This document shows positions 56,517 through 64,000 of a stretch of 64,000 nt of DNA, piece after piece; the stretch's first letter is position 1; every line of letters begins with the position of its first letter. Made by a program: the position numbers and the translations under genes. The notes under the pieces were generated by a model. It saw only the letters and a list, made by a program, of their open reading frames with translations, did not search any database and was not told the DNA's origin. This stretch comes from an uncultured Bacteroides sp. (GTDB lineage: Bacteria; Bacteroidota; Bacteroidia; Bacteroidales; Bacteroidaceae). The stretch is from NCBI GenBank assembly GCA_949288585.1, contig CASEKR010000005.1:62001-126000 (forward strand). Reading direction: 5' to 3'.

Positions 56517-59500
56517 TTACTCCACTTGCAGCGTGCCTCCGGCCGAGTGCGAGGAATATTCCGGGGCATAGGCGCATTGCAGGGTGGCGATGCCGGCTTC
56601 GTAACGCCCGGCACGGGCCACACGGCCGCGATGCTCCAATACGTAAACGCCCTTGCCCAAGGAGTCGAAGAAGAAGCAAGTGGCCGCATCTTCCACCTCC
56701 TCGTAGTAGCTAACCCGGCCGGCGCGGTAGCCGGAGAGGGCATTGACCGGCTCCAAGCAGGCGGCGCGCCCGTCCTTCAGTTGGACGAAATCCATCGCGC
56801 GGTCCACGCGAAGCGTGATGCGGGACACCACGACATCGCCCACCGACAGAGCCGCGCCCGCCGTCAACGGCGTCAACGACTTGCTGCCGTCGGCGGCCAC
56901 GCGCTCCAAGTAGAGTTGCTTGTCTACGGACAACTCACCGCCGTGCTGCCCCAGTTCGGACATCGGCGAAAGGTACTGGGCGTAGACGGCTCCCCAGGCA
57001 ATGCCTTCGTCGCGTTTCTCCACCACGGCCTCCTTGGCCTCCACGACCGGGGAATCTTCGCCATAGGTGCGGCGGACGTAGCTCAGGCCGGGCACGGACG
57101 AAGCGTCCGACAAGGTCTCTATCGTCTCCTTGCCCAGGGTGATGCAGACGTCGCCCCGGCTCTCCAACCAGTTGCTGCCCGTGCGAAGCAAGGCGTAGAC
57201 GGCATCGGCGGCGGCCACGGGAGAGTCCCACGTAGTGGTCTTCTTCTGTTGCAGGAGCCAGAGCTTCATCTCTTCCAAAAGCTCGTCCCGGCCGCCCTGC
57301 ACACGCAGGGCTTCCATGGCGGCCACGTGCGAAGGTATCGGCATCATGCCCCAACGATACGGAGTGTCGAGGAAAGCGAAGTGCGCCCCCATCTCATCTT
57401 CGCGAACCAAATGCTCCGCGAGCGAGGCGGCCAAGTCGGCGGCCTGCTTCTTCCCGGCCTTCACAAGGATGACAATCGCCCGGGACTTGCGTGCGATGGA
57501 GGCGCTTGTCAGTTCGTTCTGCACTTTGGACAGATAATAATTGTAAGCCTCGCGGTTGGCGGCCGGGACTTCTTCGCCGAACAAGGCCAGGAGGTAAAGG
57601 TAATCCAAGGCCAGTTCAGGAAGATGCTCTATCTCCACGCGGGGCGTCTGGCGCAACCAGGCCTGGTAGTCCTTCTTCACCTCGCGGTGCAGGAAGCCGA
57701 AAGCCTTGTCGCGTACGGCGGCCGCGTCGGCGTCCAACGGCTGTCCCGTCAGCAGCGGCAGGCGGACTAACAGCGTCAGAATATAATCTGTGACGTAACG
57801 GCTGCCCGGCATCCCCGGGAACCAGCCCCACGCCCCGTCACCGTCCTGCATCTCGCCCAGTTTGTTCAACGACGAGGCGAGGCGGAGCGACATCGTATTT
57901 ACGTCGAACAGGGTGGCGATGCGGGCCATCTGCTCGCTCTCGTCCTGCGCCTCGGCCAGCCAGGGCGTTTCTTCCAACAGGATGCTCTTCAAGTCCGGAT
58001 TCTGCTCCAGGCGGCTCAGCAAGGCCTCTTTCGTGCCGCCTTGCGCTTTCCAAGCCTCCAGCATCGTGCGGATGCGGGGTTGGGAAGAAGCGATATGGGC
58101 GGCCAGCGCGTTGGCATACCACGCCGTGGCGCGGGAAATAGCGTCCTCCGCCGTCGGCTCGCTCAAGGCGGGCAGAGCCTGCACGGCCAGCCAGGCGGGA
58201 TTGCCGGTGAACTCGACGGTCAGGCGGCGGCCGGTGGCCGTCTCGCTCTGCCGGTTGAAGAGGCTGTCTAAGGAGAAGACGCGCGTCTCCCCGCCCCTGA
58301 CGGGCATGGCCACGGTCTCGGTGACAAAAGTCTTGTTGCTGAGCACCGGCAGGACATCCTGCTCGCCGTCGCTGAAGTCGCCCCCGTCGGCCACGATGCG
58401 CACGCCGAGGAGGTCGTACCGCTCCGTCACGTCGAAAGCGAAGTCCACGGCCGCCGTGCGTCCGGCCTCAACGGTGAAGCGTGCTTTCCGCTTCGCGATG
58501 ACCTTGTCCGTCGCCGGGTCGAAGAGGGTCAGCGTGGCGGTGCCCTTCACCCGTTCCTGCGTCAGGTTCTGGATGGTGGCGGCGATGCAAGTCTCGTCCC
58601 CCACCCGCACGAAGCGCGGCAAGTTAGGCATCAGCATGAACTCCTTGCTCGTAGTGGCCGTGGCCTCCAACAGGCCGGTCAGCATGTCCTGCGTATGGGA
58701 ATAACCACGGAAGTTCCAGCGGGTCAGGCTCTCCGGGGCTGTGAACGAGAAGACCTGTTCACCCTGCTCGTTCGTGCGCAGTTGCGGATAGAAGAACGCC
58801 GTCTCGGCGAAGTTCGTGCGCAGGCCGTCCAGCGGGGCGAGGGTTTCCTCGGCCGTCCCGCCTTCCATGGATTCCTGCCGGACAACCACCGATTCCGAGA
58901 GTTCGGCGGCATCCGCTCCGGCTTGCGGGACGGCCAGGCCGGGCAAAGCGCCGGTAACAGTCTGCTTGGCACTGGCATTGCTTCTGAGTACCACCTGGTT
59001 GGTAGCTTTCACGTCCGCAATGCTCATCGCCACCTGGTTCACGCTGAACAAGGCCGGATAGGCTTCATAGAAGTGGTCGTACTGCCAATAGGGAACGTTC
59101 AGGTACTTCACGGGGAAGTTCACGTAGGACGACGCGTAGCCGTAGTACGGCGCGTACCAAGTATAATAAGGTATATAACGGCTGAAATACACCGCCAAGG
59201 CCTGGTTCCGCTTGAAGAGCCGGTCCAGCGAGGCATCGTACATCGTGGCCAGGACTTCCGCTGCGGCGGGCATTCCGTGGGGCGTCTTCACGACGAGCTT
59301 CCATTCCTCCTGTTGGCCGGGACGCAGGCGGTCGCGGAACACCTCCCACTTCATATCCAGCTTGCGCGAAGGCTCGCGCTTCTTCAGGCTGACTTGCCGG
59401 GTATATAGTTCTCCGTCCTTGACGAAGGAGAAGCGCACATCCACGCCCTGCCCGTAGGCTTCCTTGTAGGGATATTCCAGGCGGAGGAGGGCGTCGTCCA

Positions 59501-62327
59501 CCGACAGGACGCTGTGCTCGATGCGCCCCGCCTCGCCGTAAACATCGGCCAAGACATAGGCGTCGCGATGGGACGTGCCGAAATAGATGACTGCGGGCTG
59601 GCCTTCGCCGAACTCTGTCTGCTCCTCATACACAAAATGCTCCATGAAGACAGGCAGACGGCGGTCGTCCTTGGAGAAAAGAAGAAACTCGGCTTCGCTG
59701 TATCCGTCACCGCCCACTTCCTGGCCGTCCGGAGCTTGGGCAAAGAAGAGCACGCAGTAACGGCCGGAAGGCAACTGCTTCCAGTCTTCCAAAGAAAGGG
59801 ACTGGCCGGAGGTGAAGGTGCCTTCCTTCACGGGTTTCTGCCCGTCCTTAATAATCTCGCTGTAAACGCGGTAAGTGCCTTGCACGTCCAAGTTCTGGCC
59901 AATCGTGTTCCGCACCCAGAAAGTAGCCGACAAGGAATCTTCCTTGCACAAGGCAGCTTCGAGGTCGTACCCGAAGTTATACAAGCGGTCCGTGGCGCTG
60001 AGGCGGCTCGTTTCCGTCTGTGTCTCGCCGTTCTCGCCCGTCACCGTGGCCGTAATGACGTAAGTCCACACGGTGCCCTTCTCTTTCCCGTCCGAATCCA
60101 GGTAGACAGGAAACGAGAAACGGCCTTCGGCGTCGAGCTTCACCGTATCCGATACCAACGGCTTCTGCTGTGGTTTCTCAAAGGAGACGCCCCATACCTC
60201 TTGCCGCGTCACGGTGTAAGCCAGCGGCACCGTCTGGATGGCCGCGCCGTTGTAGGCCTCCACCCGTCCCGTCAGCGTGACGGTATCGCCCACGGCATAG
60301 GCTGTCTTCACAGAGTCGAAGGCGATGGAGAACGTCGGGCGTTTGTATTCTTCCACCCGAACCCGGGTCGTAGCCAGGTTGCCCGCCTGGATGGTGAAGT
60401 CGCCGTTCAGGCAACTCGTAGGCAGGACGAACTCGGCCGAGAAAGAGCCGAAGTCGTTGGTGCGCACTTCTTGCCGGGAGACTTCCTTGCGGTTGACATC
60501 CAACAAGGAGAGGATGTAAGTCTTCCCCTCCAGCACCCGGGCGCTTTCCTTGTCTTGTTCATAGGCTATGCCCTTGACATAAACGGTCTGGCCGGGGCGG
60601 TAGAGCGAACGGTCGGTCAGAAGCGATAACTTCTCAGCCTCTTCGGCCATATCCCGCTGGTAGACACTGTAAGAAAGACGCTGGGCAGGCAGGAAAACAT
60701 CGTCCCCCTTCCCCACCAGGTATCCTCCGTTCATCTTCTTGTCCCACGCCAGCGATACATGCCCCTCAGCATCGGTGACCATCTCTGCCACCTTGTTCGA
60801 GGGGACGAAATCGGACGAAGAATAGAAACTCAGCGTCACGCCCGGCACCGGATGCCCGGTCTTCGAGTCGAGCGTAAGCATCTCCACCTTGTTCCCCGGC
60901 AGGGAAAGACGGAGGGGCAACAAGCGGGAAACAGCCACGGTATGCAAGTCGCTCTGTCCCGCCTTGCCGTCGGGCACCACCTGCAAGACATACACACCGT
61001 AGTCCTGAGGCATCGGCAACCGGCACACAGTGTCCAAGCCGGCATAAGGCAAATCTTCGGGAAGGATGTCTGCCTGGGGAAGCAAAGCCAAGTCGAAGTG
61101 GCAGGTCTGGACGCGGCGCGCGTGCTGCCGCAGGAACTTCTGGCCGATGCCGCCGTCCGGCAAGATGCCGTTCTTCAAGTCAGTCCGGTAAAGGTTCACG
61201 GTAAAGCCCTTCAGGTTGCGGTAGGAAACGTTCAGAGCCAACGAGTCGCCCGGATAGCTCACAGCCTTGCTCCGGACCGTGAGGCTGGGCTGGGTGATGC
61301 GCGTTTTCAGGTTACGCAGTTCATTGACGCGCTTATAAGACGCATAGCGTTTGATTCCCTCCTCGCACACTTTCAAGGCTTGCGCCCTACGGGAAGGGCT
61401 TTTGCTGTTGAGCCATTCGGCCTTGGCTAAGTAGACCTCGATGCAGGCCGGGCGGTCGCCATAGTTTTCTATCAACGAATCGAGCGCCGCCAGGTAGGCC
61501 TCGCCCGAACGCTCCGGCGAAGCTTCGTAGCGGAAACGCGAATGGTCGTTCTGCAAAGAAGCCAGCGTGCTGAGCACCCGTGCGTCTTCGCGACCCGGGA
61601 GACGCTTGTAAGCCTCCATCTGGTTGGTTAAAAGACGCTCCACGCGTTCCTGCACCAGCGTCCCGTCATAACTCTCCAAGGCTTGATAAGCCTCGACAGC
61701 GCGGGTGACGAGCAGGTGATAAAGGTCGTGCCCGTAGAAGCGGCTCCCTTCTTCCAGTTCGACAAAGGGCACGTAATCCTCCGCCGAAGTCTCCAGCAGG
61801 AGAGCGGAGTCGCGCAGGGCTTCCGTGCAACAGGCATCCACCTTGCGCACAAACTGGGCGGACGTCCAGAGGCGGATGTCCGGGGACAGGTCGTCGCCAT
61901 CTATTTCGGTGCGGTTGCGCAGGGTTGAGCGGTTGCGCCGGGCGAAGTCGCCATATTCATTGCCCAAAAGAGAATAGAGAATGGCGCGGGTCACGGCATC
62001 GTCCTCCGCCTGTGCCCACTGTTCCATCCGGGGCAGGCGGGAGTAAAGACTGTCCGGCGTCAAGTCCTCCTGATAGGCCGCCCGGCAGACATATGCTTTC
62101 AGCATTTGCGGGGCATTCCTTTCCTGCAAGCCCTTCCGGTAAATCTGGTCTGTTAATTGGATGACGGTCTGGGGCAGGCTTTTCTCCTGTGCCTGTTCCG
62201 GCAGGCTTTTCTCCTGTGCCTGTTCCACTTCTTTCCATAATTGGTCGTAGGACTGCGCATGCAAGAGTGCGCCCCCACCCACCGCTTCCAGCAGCAGGAA
62301 GCTGCATAAAAACTTGATGATTCTCAT
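56517..62327 (-). CDS. Bacterial alpha-2-macroglobulin family protein (no thioester)
   Basis: 1936 residues with a signal peptide (LLEAVGGGALLHAQ). A helical N-terminal region (about 30-350) precedes MG-type beta domains (TDRSLYRPGQTVYVKGIAYE is the hallmark of MG1/2 near 560-575) and the alpha-6 toroid TED domain (residues about 1450-1750). The thioester motif CxEQ is absent; the segment before the toroid reads LPALSEPTAEDAISRATAW. It probably traps or inhibits attacking proteases at the envelope. A 27-bp in-frame tandem duplication in the N-terminus repeats EQAQEKSLP. Single gene with a terminator. Confidence 0.9.
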   Translation of the reverse strand: MRIIKFLCSFLLLEAVGGGALLHAQSYDQLWKEVEQAQEKSLPEQAQEKSLPQTVIQLTDQIYRKGLQERNAPQMLKAYVCRAAYQEDLTPDSLYSRLPRMEQWAQAEDDAVTRAILYSLLGNEYGDFARRNRSTLRNRTEIDGDDLSPDIRLWTSAQFVRKVDACCTEALRDSALLLETSAEDYVPFVELEEGSRFYGHDLYHLLVTRAVEAYQALESYDGTLVQERVERLLTNQMEAYKRLPGREDARVLSTLASLQNDHSRFRYEASPERSGEAYLAALDSLIENYGDRPACIEVYLAKAEWLNSKSPSRRAQALKVCEEGIKRYASYKRVNELRNLKTRITQPSLTVRSKAVSYPGDSLALNVSYRNLKGFTVNLYRTDLKNGILPDGGIGQKFLRQHARRVQTCHFDLALLPQADILPEDLPYAGLDTVCRLPMPQDYGVYVLQVVPDGKAGQSDLHTVAVSRLLPLRLSLPGNKVEMLTLDSKTGHPVPGVTLSFYSSSDFVPSNKVAEMVTDAEGHVSLAWDKKMNGGYLVGKGDDVFLPAQRLSYSVYQRDMAEEAEKLSLLTDRSLYRPGQTVYVKGIAYEQDKESARVLEGKTYILSLLDVNRKEVSRQEVRTNDFGSFSAEFVLPTSCLNGDFTIQAGNLATTRVRVEEYKRPTFSIAFDSVKTAYAVGDTVTLTGRVEAYNGAAIQTVPLAYTVTRQEVWGVSFEKPQQKPLVSDTVKLDAEGRFSFPVYLDSDGKEKGTVWTYVITATVTGENGETQTETSRLSATDRLYNFGYDLEAALCKEDSLSATFWVRNTIGQNLDVQGTYRVYSEIIKDGQKPVKEGTFTSGQSLSLEDWKQLPSGRYCVLFFAQAPDGQEVGGDGYSEAEFLLFSKDDRRLPVFMEHFVYEEQTEFGEGQPAVIYFGTSHRDAYVLADVYGEAGRIEHSVLSVDDALLRLEYPYKEAYGQGVDVRFSFVKDGELYTRQVSLKKREPSRKLDMKWEVFRDRLRPGQQEEWKLVVKTPHGMPAAAEVLATMYDASLDRLFKRNQALAVYFSRYIPYYTWYAPYYGYASSYVNFPVKYLNVPYWQYDHFYEAYPALFSVNQVAMSIADVKATNQVVLRSNASAKQTVTGALPGLAVPQAGADAAELSESVVVRQESMEGGTAEETLAPLDGLRTNFAETAFFYPQLRTNEQGEQVFSFTAPESLTRWNFRGYSHTQDMLTGLLEATATTSKEFMLMPNLPRFVRVGDETCIAATIQNLTQERVKGTATLTLFDPATDKVIAKRKARFTVEAGRTAAVDFAFDVTERYDLLGVRIVADGGDFSDGEQDVLPVLSNKTFVTETVAMPVRGGETRVFSLDSLFNRQSETATGRRLTVEFTGNPAWLAVQALPALSEPTAEDAISRATAWYANALAAHIASSQPRIRTMLEAWKAQGGTKEALLSRLEQNPDLKSILLEETPWLAEAQDESEQMARIATLFDVNTMSLRLASSLNKLGEMQDGDGAWGWFPGMPGSRYVTDYILTLLVRLPLLTGQPLDADAAAVRDKAFGFLHREVKKDYQAWLRQTPRVEIEHLPELALDYLYLLALFGEEVPAANREAYNYYLSKVQNELTSASIARKSRAIVILVKAGKKQAADLAASLAEHLVREDEMGAHFAFLDTPYRWGMMPIPSHVAAMEALRVQGGRDELLEEMKLWLLQQKKTTTWDSPVAAADAVYALLRTGSNWLESRGDVCITLGKETIETLSDASSVPGLSYVRRTYGEDSPVVEAKEAVVEKRDEGIAWGAVYAQYLSPMSELGQHGGELSVDKQLYLERVAADGSKSLTPLTAGAALSVGDVVVSRITLRVDRAMDFVQLKDGRAACLEPVNALSGYRAGRVSYYEEVEDAATCFFFDSLGKGVYVLEHRGRVARAGRYEAGIATLQCAYAPEYSSHSAGGTLQVE
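62173..62226. repeat. 27-bp tandem duplication in the macroglobulin gene
   Basis: Two identical 27-bp copies (62173-62199 and 62200-62226) add nine residues in frame near residue 40. Confidence 0.9.
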
Positions 62328-62509
62328 AAGCCTTTCTTGGTTGGTTTCTTTCTATCAGATACAAAGTAACAACATTAAAGGCTAAGAAATGTTCTTTTCC
62401 GCTTAAAATTTCTTGAAACGGCCTTTCCCGCTGACGATGCGCCCCTCATTTTTATATCGGCAGAAGAAACCGACCGGGGGAAAAAGCGGGAATACGGCAA
62501 TGCCGAAAA

Positions 62510-62543
62510 AAAGAGAGGATGCGTTTTGGCGCACCCTCTCTTT
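62510..62543 (-). terminator. Terminator of the small-ORF unit
   Basis: AAAGAGAGGATGCG and CGCACCCTCTCTTT pair with one mismatch, with a T run on the minus strand after it. Confidence 0.85.
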
Positions 62544-62579
62544 CTGCTTTACTTAGTAAAATGTACTTTATCTTATTTG

Positions 62580-62681
62580 TTACAGTGAGTAGCTATAATA
62601 TCTCATAGACTCCATCCAGTTCTTTCCCATAGCGTTGAAGAAACGCTTCAAAGGGTTGGTTACTTTCTTTTTCATCGTCAT
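62580..62681 (-). CDS. Putative 33-residue peptide
   Basis: Small frame starting ATG ACG ATG (alternative start two codons in). The peptide begins MTMKKKVTNPLKRFFNAMGK and ends YYSYSL. Basic N-terminal part, aromatic end. No Shine-Dalgarno. It lies downstream of another small frame and upstream of a terminator. It may be a short signal or antimicrobial-like peptide, or a regulator; function unknown. Confidence 0.5.
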   Translation of the reverse strand: MTMKKKVTNPLKRFFNAMGKNWMESMRYYSYSL

Positions 62682-62756
62682 ACAAGTTTAGATTCAGTGT
62701 TTTGTTATCCTATATTTACTGATGCTCCCATGCGGGAAGCACTTCTCTTTTACCTC

Positions 62757-62852
62757 TTAGCAACGGGGTTCAGACGGCGAAAGCATCACGTAGCCCCAAA
62801 TGTTCTTATCGGCCTTGCCGATGTTGCTAAGCATCTTCTTAAACATTTTCAT
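62757..62852 (-). CDS. Putative 31-residue peptide with strong Shine-Dalgarno
   Basis: Begins MKMFKKMLSNIGKADKNIWG and ends SEPRC. A perfect AGGAGG lies 8 nt before the ATG, which is rare in this group. A -7 box stands about 50 bp upstream. Amphipathic, basic N-terminus. First gene of a two-peptide unit. Confidence 0.6.
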   Translation of the reverse strand: MKMFKKMLSNIGKADKNIWGYVMLSPSEPRC

Positions 62853-62904
62853 TTCGTTATCCTCCTAATTAATTGTTATCCTTTTTTGTTCATCGATGAC
62901 GGTG

Positions 62905-62935
62905 CAAAGGTAGGGCCTTTCCGGAAGGAAACAAG
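62905..62935 (-). promoter_or_regulatory. Promoter of the small-ORF unit
   Basis: TACCTTTG on the minus strand (62905-62912), with a CTTG-like -33 box near 62932 at 19 bp. The first small ATG is at 62852. Confidence 0.6.
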
Positions 62936-63090
62936 GGTTTGGAGGGTAAAAAACATGTTTTACAACATATTTCTTGACCTTTATCAAGAAAGCAGGAAGC
63001 GAGCCGGCGTTTTTGTCAGGTGCGTTTCCTGAGGGCTGCCATTCTGGCAATGCGGTCTGCCAAGGAGGGGAAAGGGGCAAGGATAAAACA

Positions 63091-63160
63091 GACGCGGATT
63101 GCGCAGACGCCCCGGACGCATACGTAGGTATCGTCCGCAGGAGCCGCGCAATCCGCGCAA
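63091..63160. other. Long structured element after the pepD gene
   Basis: GCGGATTGCGC (63094-63104) pairs with GCGCAATCCGC (63146-63156), and the inside repeats the pattern with CCGGACGCATAC and GTATCGTCCG. It lies 50-120 bp past the pepD stop on the minus strand and may be its terminator or an RNA. Confidence 0.6.
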
Positions 63161-63210
63161 AGTACAAAGATGTTCCGACGTCGTAAGCCTCCGGGGAAGG
63201 CCCGGCGTAC

Positions 63211-64000
63211 TTACTTCAGGGGCGTCTGTTCCAGCGTAGCCACCAGGAAGGCGTAGAACTTGGCCACCGAGGGAATGTAGGCACGTTCGTCGGGCGAATG
63301 GGGCGAACGCAAAGTAGGTCCGAAGGACACCATGTCAAGTCCCGGATGGCTGGCGCCGATGATGCCGCATTCCAGCCCGGCGTGGATGACTTTCACGGCA
63401 GGCTCGGCGCCGAACTGCTGCTGGTAGGAGCCGCGCATGGCGTGCAGGATGGGCGAATGGACGTCGGGCTGCCAGCCGGAGTAAGAGCCGCTCAGTTCCA
63501 CTTTCATGCCGGCCATGGAGAAGCACGCCACGAGGCTGTCGGCCAGGAAGTCCTTCATCGAGTCGGACGAACTGCGTGCCAGGATGCGTATGTCGGCCTT
63601 GCCGCCGCCCAGGGAGACTATGGCCAGGTTGGAGGAAGTCTCGACGGTGTCGGGCACGGTGGGTATCATGCGCATCACGCCGTTCTGGCAGGCCATCAGC
63701 GCGTCAATAACGTTGTCTTGGATTTCCTCCGGCACCACGGTGGCGGGCACGGGCACTTCTTCCAGATAGAGTTGTATGCCGCTTTCTATGGAGTCAAACT
63801 CGGCGCAAAGGGTGTCGCGGTATTCGCGGATATAATCCTCCAGGTCGGCCACGTCCTCTGCGTCGAACAGCAGGACGGCATGGGCTTCACGAGGGATGGC
63901 GTTGCGCATGTTCCCGCCTTCGAAAACGGAAAGGCGGCAGTCGAACTCCATCAGCAGGTCGTGCACGATGCGCGCCAGGAGTTTGTTGGCATTGGCGCGC
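63211..64000 (-). CDS. pepD: M20 family aminoacyl-histidine dipeptidase (PepD), 5' end outside window
   Basis: The frame is open to base 64000, so the N-terminal half is missing; about 262 residues remain. RANANKLLARIV and LEGGNMRNAIPREA-type segments (SVFEGGNMRNAIPREAHAVL) match the PepD dipeptidase family, as does HAGLECGIIGASHPGLDMVS near the end, with His and Glu metal ligands. It cleaves Xaa-His dipeptides such as carnosine. Confidence 0.9.
   Translation of the reverse strand, partial: RANANKLLARIVHDLLMEFDCRLSVFEGGNMRNAIPREAHAVLLFDAEDVADLEDYIREYRDTLCAEFDSIESGIQLYLEEVPVPATVVPEEIQDNVIDALMACQNGVMRMIPTVPDTVETSSNLAIVSLGGGKADIRILARSSSDSMKDFLADSLVACFSMAGMKVELSGSYSGWQPDVHSPILHAMRGSYQQQFGAEPAVKVIHAGLECGIIGASHPGLDMVSFGPTLRSPHSPDERAYIPSVAKFYAFLVATLEQTPLK

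Overview
The window is chromosomal DNA from a member of the Bacteroidales (Bacteroidota). The main evidence is the gene content: a fimbrillin-like lipoprotein, SusD and endo-glycosidase remnants, DUF4290, a TonB-era surface lipoprotein style, meso-diaminopimelate dehydrogenase, a bacterial alpha-2-macroglobulin, and the COX24/mS38-like mini-protein beside HU. Promoters of the Bacteroides type (TTTG, about 19 nt, TAnnTTTG) recur in front of genes. Coding DNA looks GC-rich for the group (well above 50% by eye), so the species cannot be named from this alone. No rRNA, tRNA or CRISPR array was seen.

Layout. 1-6.8 kb: surface and periplasmic proteins (M64 peptidase, fimbrillin-like lipoprotein, WG-repeat lipoprotein, PEGA-like protein, FN3/LRR lipoprotein). 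6.8-8.3 kb: a Hanks-type kinase pair. 8.4-14.8 kb: DUF4105 protein, a probably inactive phosphatase-fold protein, and secA. 14.8-18 kb: a hairpin MITE, a repeat array, a lipoprotein, and the ruins of an N-glycan utilisation locus (SusD, DUF1735, GH18, MFS and GH130 pieces fused together). 18-22.5 kb: a LuxR-type regulator, HU, the mini-ribosomal protein and RNase G. 22.5-28.5 kb: phospholipid/GtrA genes, then an NtrB/NtrC-type two-component system beside a TolC gene that has a sigma-54 promoter and two perfect dyads. 28.6-32 kb: HD hydrolase, an AT-richer DUF4365 gene, and glutamate dehydrogenase 1. 32-42.5 kb: housekeeping genes (nadD, gmk, yicC, tsaB, murA, rimM, dxr, rseP, ddh), with rimM and dxr both frameshifted. 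42.7-48 kb: ruvA, an Xaa-Pro peptidase, glutamate dehydrogenase 2, and hsp20 behind a second sigma-54 promoter. 48-56 kb: M23 peptidase, phosphoesterase, and a meaB / ATPase / DUF4435 / MscS operon whose middle pair resembles the PARIS defence genes AriA and AriB. 56-64 kb: a 1936-residue alpha-2-macroglobulin, a tiny transcription unit with two peptides of about 30 residues, and the end of a PepD dipeptidase.

The most unusual structure is genome-scale. Nine separate intergenic tandem arrays share a period of 22-23 bp, yet most have unrelated unit sequences. Several units are palindromes, and one array shows compensating changes in its stem. They sit in 5' leaders, between operon genes, or at gene ends, and one coincides with the junction of the decayed N-glycan locus.
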